From Schistosoma mansoni (taxonomy: Eukaryota > Platyhelminthes > Trematoda > Strigeidida > Schistosomatidae), in the NCBI RefSeq assembly GCF_000237925.1, contig NC_031495.1:35472062-35536061 (forward strand): DNA of 64,000 bases, in the 5' to 3' direction. Made by a program: the position numbers and the translations under genes. The notes below the pieces were generated by a model that saw nothing but the letters and a program-made list of their open reading frames with translations, did no database searches and was not told where the DNA came from. Shown here piece by piece: positions 58,901 through 64,000 of the stretch (position 1 is its first letter; each line of letters opens with the position of its first letter).

Positions 58901-59800
58901 AATATATCTAATGCAAAATCAATTAATCTATGTATGCAACCAAAAAACACGATCACTTCAAAGTGTTAACTTGTGCGTTATAAACGAAGGTTAATCATAA
59001 ATGCAGATAAATATGAGCAGCTTGAAGTTATTTGCATTTACTCGGTCTGGAGAAAATATTACTGAAATTTCACTAGATTCGAGCGGACTTTAAGTAAGAC
59101 ATACAGTTACCGTTTATTACTGTTACATTATTTGTAGGTTTGTCGGCGAGTGAATAAAGTTTATCTATATTCAAAATGAAATATCTTTCGGGCATTTAAA
59201 AATGCCATACGTCAGTGTCATTTATTCGTGAGCACCTATAAGAAAAATTAATCACAATGCGAACAGTAAGGTTTGTTTTCTCTCCTAATTGTTAGCCACT
59301 TTCAATTTTGTAATGTAGATATTGTTATGGGCGGTTTAACTAACTTGGCTACAGTAATTGTGACTACGTTCTTGAAATTATAAACGTATTTTGCCGAACT
59401 ACTCACAAGTAGTAAACTTATTTTCTAGCGATTATTTGGAGTTTCAACAACGACATGTATTCATCTTCGTATTTTTTGTTACTTTTACGTTGCTCGAATG
59501 ATCATGGCATATTTAACTAAGTTGTTCGGCAGTTTTTTCATTTAAAAAGGATATCGTACTCGCCAACTGAATATTTACTCTTTAAAGTAAGTAATACCGA
59601 AATACTACAGACAGTAGTCACTCATTTAATTTGTGTTTGTACTAATAGGCTAGTTCTGAATAATGAAAAATAAGGTGTTATGCTCATGTCTTTGGACTAT
59701 CTGGTACTTACGCGAACAAGATTATATTTTCGAACAGTCGACTTTGCTAGATAGTAAGAGACTGACAGCCGCCTCTCCTTTTCACTAAATCTCAGATAGA
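55976..59800. other. Unassigned interval
   Basis: No recognisable exon. ORFs at 56813-57022, 58063-58321 and 58490-58708 have no domain or splice context that I recognise and are not called. Confidence 0.5.
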
Positions 59801-59804
59801 GACA

Positions 59805-60770
59805 TACTCCTGTTACCCCTCGTGGAGAACCATTGGCCGCCCACCAACATTCCCCAACTAACTCTGTCCTGCGAAATCCTTTTCAGTTCCTATTCATTCT
59901 TTTGATTTCTGATTCCGATTTCCGGCGCAACGTGCTCTTGCATCTTACTCTTTTCCGTTTCCCTTCACGATTCTAAGTTAGGGATTGCCTCGCGATTCAG
60001 TTCGATGATTTCTTCAATGTGTGTTCTGTCCACCTCCATCGTGTTTTCCCAATTTCCTGCTCAGCTGGAAACTGATTTCTTCTCTCCAACAGTAGGTCGC
60101 TAATGACATCCGGCCAATGGACATTAAATATATTGCGTAGATAATTATTTATAAATACTTGTACTATTTTGATTATGGTTGTAGTAGTTCTCCAAGTTTC
60201 AGCTCCCCACAATAGAACTGTTTTGACGTCCGTATTGAAGATTCTGACTCTGATATTAGCTTGCATACAGTTTTTTTCGGGTTTCATATGTTCTTTAACT
60301 GTAGGAATGTTGTTGTTTTCTTACTAATCGTTGCATTTACGTCTGCATAAGATCATCCTTGTTCATCGATGATGCTGTCCAGGTACGTGAAAGTTTCCAC
60401 CTCTTCTAGAGTTTCTTCATCAAATGTGGGTGGGTTGGCTTGTGTTCTTTCTGTTGTATTTCAGATTCTTGATCTTTTCCCTTGTGTATGTTGAGGTCTT
60501 CCACTTCAGAGGCTACTGGTATACTGGCTGTCTTGATCTGCATTTGTTGATGTATGTGGGATAGGAGAGCAAGGTCATTTGCGAAGTCAGAATTGTGTCG
60601 CTGCATGCAAGCTGTCCATTGTATTTCGTGCTTCCTCTGAGATGTGGTGGTCTTCATAATCCATTCGGCCACCAGGAGAAAGATAAAGGACAAGAGTGAC
60701 CAGCCTTGTCTGATTTCGATTTTCATTTGGAAAATGTATTTTTTAATCATGGGTTTATTTACTTAAGAAG
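59805..60770 (-). pseudogene. RTE-clade LINE fragment, RT palm to 3' end
   Basis: The minus strand encodes RQGWSLLSFIFLLVAEWIMK, then TSQRKHEIQWTACMQ, DFANDLALLSHIHQQMQ, then [48 protein letters not shown] and [15 protein letters not shown]. The expected catalytic FADD is FAND, so polymerase activity would be lost in addition to the frameshifts. More diverged than the other RTE copies and extends further 5'. No clear tail remains. Confidence 0.5.
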
Positions 60771-61590
60771 TATACAAATCCATGATTGAAATATTAGACA
60801 TATATATTGCGCGAAGTAATATAAGCAAGTCAGCGGATATTTTGTAGAATTAGCAGCAGTGAAAACAGATAACATAAGGTAAAGATAGTCACTAGATAAA
60901 AAGAATCATCTATACTTTTGAAAGCTGAGTTTTCGAAACAAGCTAATAATGAAAAATAGAATATCTCCAGTGGTTACCTATTATGAATTACCTTAAAATA
61001 TAACAATTTAAATTAATCAACTACAACTCAGCGTGATACAAGAAAGTTTATCTAAAATTTACATGCTTTTAACTGTACACTGCCTGCTAGTTACCGGCTA
61101 ATTCTCATAGTCTTTCATACTTTTTAATAGACAATCACTGTTGATTTCCTTATTGATATCTTTGCATCAAGGTGTTCTCAGCATCTCACTAATTTTGTTA
61201 AATGCAGATAATAACCTTGGGTTAAGTTAGTAAGTTTCTGGCACTAATTGTGTGATATTTACTTTTATTTAAGTTAAATCAGCAATATCAGTACATGCTA
61301 CTTTCAACATTCACCAAAATGATATTAAAATAATTCAGAAAAGCTTTTTCAATTATAAAGAGAGAAGAGTAGCCAAAGCGTTTCGCTAAATCTTTCTGAT
61401 TTCAATGAGAAAGAAGGCTTAACTATTCATTCAACCTGGACTGTTTATCCAAAAATACACCCTCGACTTCATTTATTTTCCACACAGTCTGCGCACACCC
61501 GATTTCAACCCCACCATTTCATGCTTATATTTTTCATACCCACCTTCTGACTACCAAATGGATACAGTTATATGTCTTACAAAATCACCT
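60771..61590. other. Unassigned AT-rich DNA
   Basis: No gene or shared repeat seen. Confidence 0.5.
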
Positions 61591-61875
61591 TGACCAAAAC
61601 GTAACTTGATATGGACATGTTCAGACCTATTATCATTCTGATTATACTAAAACAATTTTGCTTTGTTTGCTTTATACTATTTAAACTTGTGTTAACTTTA
61701 TTTCGGTTATTTGTTTACTCTGAAGAAGTGGCTTACATAAAGACACGAAACGTCGGAAATACAATTTTCTACTCAGTGAGTTATCACAAAAAATATATAT
61801 ATTTATCATTAACTCTCTATTCAATGCTCAATTTATTTGAAACTATCAAAATTCACCTTGGCACTGATACCTATA
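61591..61875 (+). repeat. Penelope-like terminal fragment with hammerhead-like core
   Basis: Contains ACCAAAACGTAACTTGA near 61594, the hammerhead-like segment at 61733-61785 and CAATGCTCAATTTATTTGAA near 61828; the last two recur at about 1.05-1.17 kb. The plus-strand ORF 61611-61898 runs through it and is not a gene. Confidence 0.5.
61733..61785 (+). ncRNA. Hammerhead-like motif, Penelope type, minimal stem III
   Basis: CTGAAGA, one extra A, stem II GTGGCTT/AAGACAC (one mismatch), GAAA, stem III AC/GT without a loop, cleavage-site C, then GGAAATAC. The extra A between CTGAAGA and stem II is shared with the copy at 1.05 kb, so it is a family trait and not a local error. Activity is uncertain. 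Confidence 0.5.
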
Positions 61876-62535
61876 TACTCTTTGACATTAGTTGTTAGTT
61901 GAAAAGCCCTACATTTCTTGTGTTTGAATATGAGCTACAGTTAAACTGTAAGCTATTTGAACTGTATAATTACATTAGTATGTATATCTTTAAATATATC
62001 TGGTTCGCTTTGCAACTAAATTATTCTTTCTGAGAAGCGTACCAATCTTCATTATGAGCTTCTGTGAACACTTAATTGCATATTTGACAACAAAAAAAAA
62101 ACGTTTAAAATCCTGTAACTGTAAGAATTAAGAACCAGTTTGAACATATGACTTTGGATAAATGTTATCCAAATAATTCTGTTAAACAGAATTATAGAGG
62201 AACTGTTTGTTTGTAGCTGGAGATATATTCTTAATATTGTATAAATCAAGATAGTATTTTATCCCATAGATTTATTATGTGAATTTTAAAACGGAAGATT
62301 ATGCATGGAGATTAACACTGAGGTAGAATAAGAATTAATTTGATGTGTAGACATTTTTTGTAAAATAACACGAAGTTTGTCAGCAAGTGACTAAAGTAGT
62401 AGTTTGTCAGTTAGTCTTCTAAATTCTTTCTTAGAATCCAGTATTGTTAATAGTAACTTAACATTTGTTCAGTGGGACTTTGGAAAATACTGGTTATTAT
62501 TGGCATTAATCATGTGAATAATAAAATTAGGCAAA

Positions 62536-62763
62536 TTATGGAATGTCAATTGTTTCATTATTATTTATATCAAATAATAAATACCCAGAGAATGTTGAAT
62601 ACATATAACCATGTAGAAAATAAGCTCCATCACGTATGGCCAACCATGCACGATCACCTTTATACATTTGTAGAATCCCTTGATTTGTAGCTGTAGCCCA
62701 TGGAGAGCTTTCAGACCAAACATCAAATATTTGCTTCTCGTTGTGCATTAAACGTACAACCGC
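62536..62763 (-). CDS. C1q/TNF-like domain protein, last exon (partial)
   Basis: Minus-strand exon of 75 codons from the acceptor ATAATTTAG (62764) to TAA at 62536. It reads AVVRLMHNEKQIFDVWSE, then ATNQGILQMYKGDRAWLAI and YSTFSGYLLF. That is the second half of a C1q domain: the L.L..GD.[AV]W strand and the diagnostic C-terminal STFSG[FY]LL. C1q domains trimerise and are found in collagens, C1q/TNF-related proteins, EMILIN/multimerin and caprin-2; which one applies cannot be told from this exon. The first half of the domain must lie in an exon beyond 62763, possibly outside the window. Reading starts at the acceptor; the Met at 62748 is internal. Confidence 0.5.
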   Translation of the reverse strand, partial: AVVRLMHNEKQIFDVWSESSPWATATNQGILQMYKGDRAWLAIRDGAYFLHGYMYSTFSGYLLFDINNNETIDIP

Positions 62764-63400
62764 CTAAATTATAGGTATTCATTGTATTTTTCCATAAAAA
62801 AAGAAATATGAATTATGGGTTAATTATTATAAGCAATGGTGTTTTTAATTTCAGACAGACAAACATTTAAATACTACATATTTTTTATACGTTAACTAAC
62901 AATTTAACATGACAAAAGTGACCCATTATGTCACTAAAGAAAAATTAAAGACGATTCAGGAAAGAGAATTTTCGTTTCAATGATAGTATTTACTCAAGTT
63001 ATACAATCGTGTTTGTTGTTAATTTATTAAAAGATAGGTGAACGAATACATCGTATGTCAAAAAAAAGTTAAAGAAAAATAAGATGAAGTTAATTATACG
63101 GAAGATAACTGTCCACTTGATGAGCATGAGAAGAGTGAAGAAGAAATCAAAAGCGATGGGGTTATTTATAATGAATAATTAAAATTAAAGAGATAAAAGA
63201 AATAGAATTGTGCAATGACAATTAAATTAACTTTTATGAAAATTAAGTATTAGATCCATCGAAGAATGGTAACTTTCACGTGTCCTTTTTGCACACAAAA
63301 TTCAGGTTTGAAAAGATAGATTGCCAACAGCTCTTTATTGCATAAGTCATAAATGGACGCGGTTTTAATATTGAACTCTTGATGGTTTTACATTCGCTTT
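62764..63400. other. Intron of the C1q-like gene
   Basis: AT-rich with no exon recognised. The remaining upstream exons of the C1q-like gene are not visible up to the window end. Confidence 0.5.
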
Positions 63401-63880
63401 CAAAAAGCCACTAAGGTTAATGCTTGGAGATCCTTTTTAAAATTACTCAAATTGTGCTACCAATGGACCTGTTTTACAAGGTCAAGTAAACTTTTAAATA
63501 CACATCAATGTGATCCAATGCGAGAATTTGTCCTTGACAAATCCATGAATGATGGGGCGGCTGGAATGGACGATACGAAACTTAATGGCATAAAACGTTT
63601 TTGTCTAAGATTTCGTTAGACAATTTTTCAAAATTTCCGCAGCAGTATCTGCCTTGAGCCTAATATTCATGAAGGGAGTTTTCTTAGGAGTTCTTACAGA
63701 CTGTGGTTTAGGTTTTATGCTTCTCTCAATAAACCTAGATGGATAGACATTTTTGATGAATATTTATTGGAGCTTGAATATTTTCTCGTCTAACGTGTCT
63801 TCGGAGCATATTCTCATCGCGCTGGATGATTAAAATTGAATCAGGCTCCTGTTACTGTTTAATGGAACCCATCTATGGAA
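63400..63880 (-). pseudogene. Penelope-like element remnant, RT end to GIY-YIG region
   Basis: The minus strand reads SEDTLDEKIFKL, FIERSIKPKPQS, PKKTPFMNIRLKADTAAEIL, then TFYAIKFRIVHSSRPI and VKDKFSHWITLMCI with stops. This is the linker between RT and the GIY-YIG nuclease in Penelope-like elements. It lies in the C1q-like gene's intron, in the same orientation, and is interrupted by stop codons. Confidence 0.5.
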
Positions 63881-64000
63881 ATTCGTTTATTATTTATTCC
63901 AAGTTGTTTTGAGTATAATGATTTTCCAATATATCGTCTGGTCCTCTTATAAGAAATCAAGGAAATAAGATTCCGAACTTGACATGATAAAAAACTTATT

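Noticed and set aside
61611-61898. 95-codon hydrophobic ORF
   Set aside because: Runs through the hammerhead-like repeat and AT-rich text; no conserved motif.

Overview
The window is about 64 kb of AT-rich, gene-poor eukaryotic DNA. Hammerhead-ribozyme SINEs of the Schistosoma Sm-alpha type, SR2/Perere-like RTE LINE fragments with GTAA-type tails, Penelope-like element remnants and very small introns together point to a blood fluke, probably of the African Schistosoma group. The species cannot be fixed from the sequence alone. No CRISPR array, bacterial operon or rRNA gene is visible. There is one 200-base run of N, at 40916-41115.

Four protein-coding genes can be supported. (1) The minus strand from 11307 to the left edge holds the 5' part of a kettin/sallimus (titin-like) muscle Ig-domain gene: eight exons, all junctions in phase, about 455 residues, continuing beyond base 1. 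(2) The minus strand at 28032-29024 encodes a SOX HMG-box factor; an open block at 31430-32023 splices to it in phase and is either its first exon or a relic of a tandem SOX duplicate. (3) The plus strand at 53625-54719 holds a complete three-exon nocturnin (NADP(H) 2'-phosphatase / CCR4-like fold) of 338 residues, with introns of 43 and 35 bases. (4) The minus strand at 62536-62763 is the last exon of a protein ending in a C1q/TNF-like domain.

Most of the rest is intergenic or intronic DNA with layers of mobile elements. SINE-A is the classical Sm-alpha type: Pol III A and B boxes followed by a hammerhead. SINE-B is a second tRNA-like family with its own hammerhead; it occurs as monomers, as roughly 650-base inverted dimers and as short fold-back derivatives. 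RTE LINE 3' ends lie at 14.3-15.0, 17.7, 42.2-42.8 and 59.8-60.8 kb, two with clear target-site duplications. Penelope-like remnants lie at 45.0-46.9 and 63.4-63.9 kb, with a possible third at 35.1 kb. Two short segments at 1.05 and 61.7 kb have hammerhead-like cores of the kind reported in Penelope-like elements. Two related LTR-like repeats lie at 1.9 and 21.7 kb, and a further LTR candidate at 19.25 kb.

The four genes show no functional link to one another. The most interesting layer is the ribozyme content: about twenty hammerhead or hammerhead-like sites in three element classes, at every stage from apparently intact to core-dead. Several core mutations are shared between copies, which suggests that inactive subfamilies kept spreading.

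[Form note: the answer gave no feature confidence values; 0.5 is a placeholder throughout, not an estimate.]
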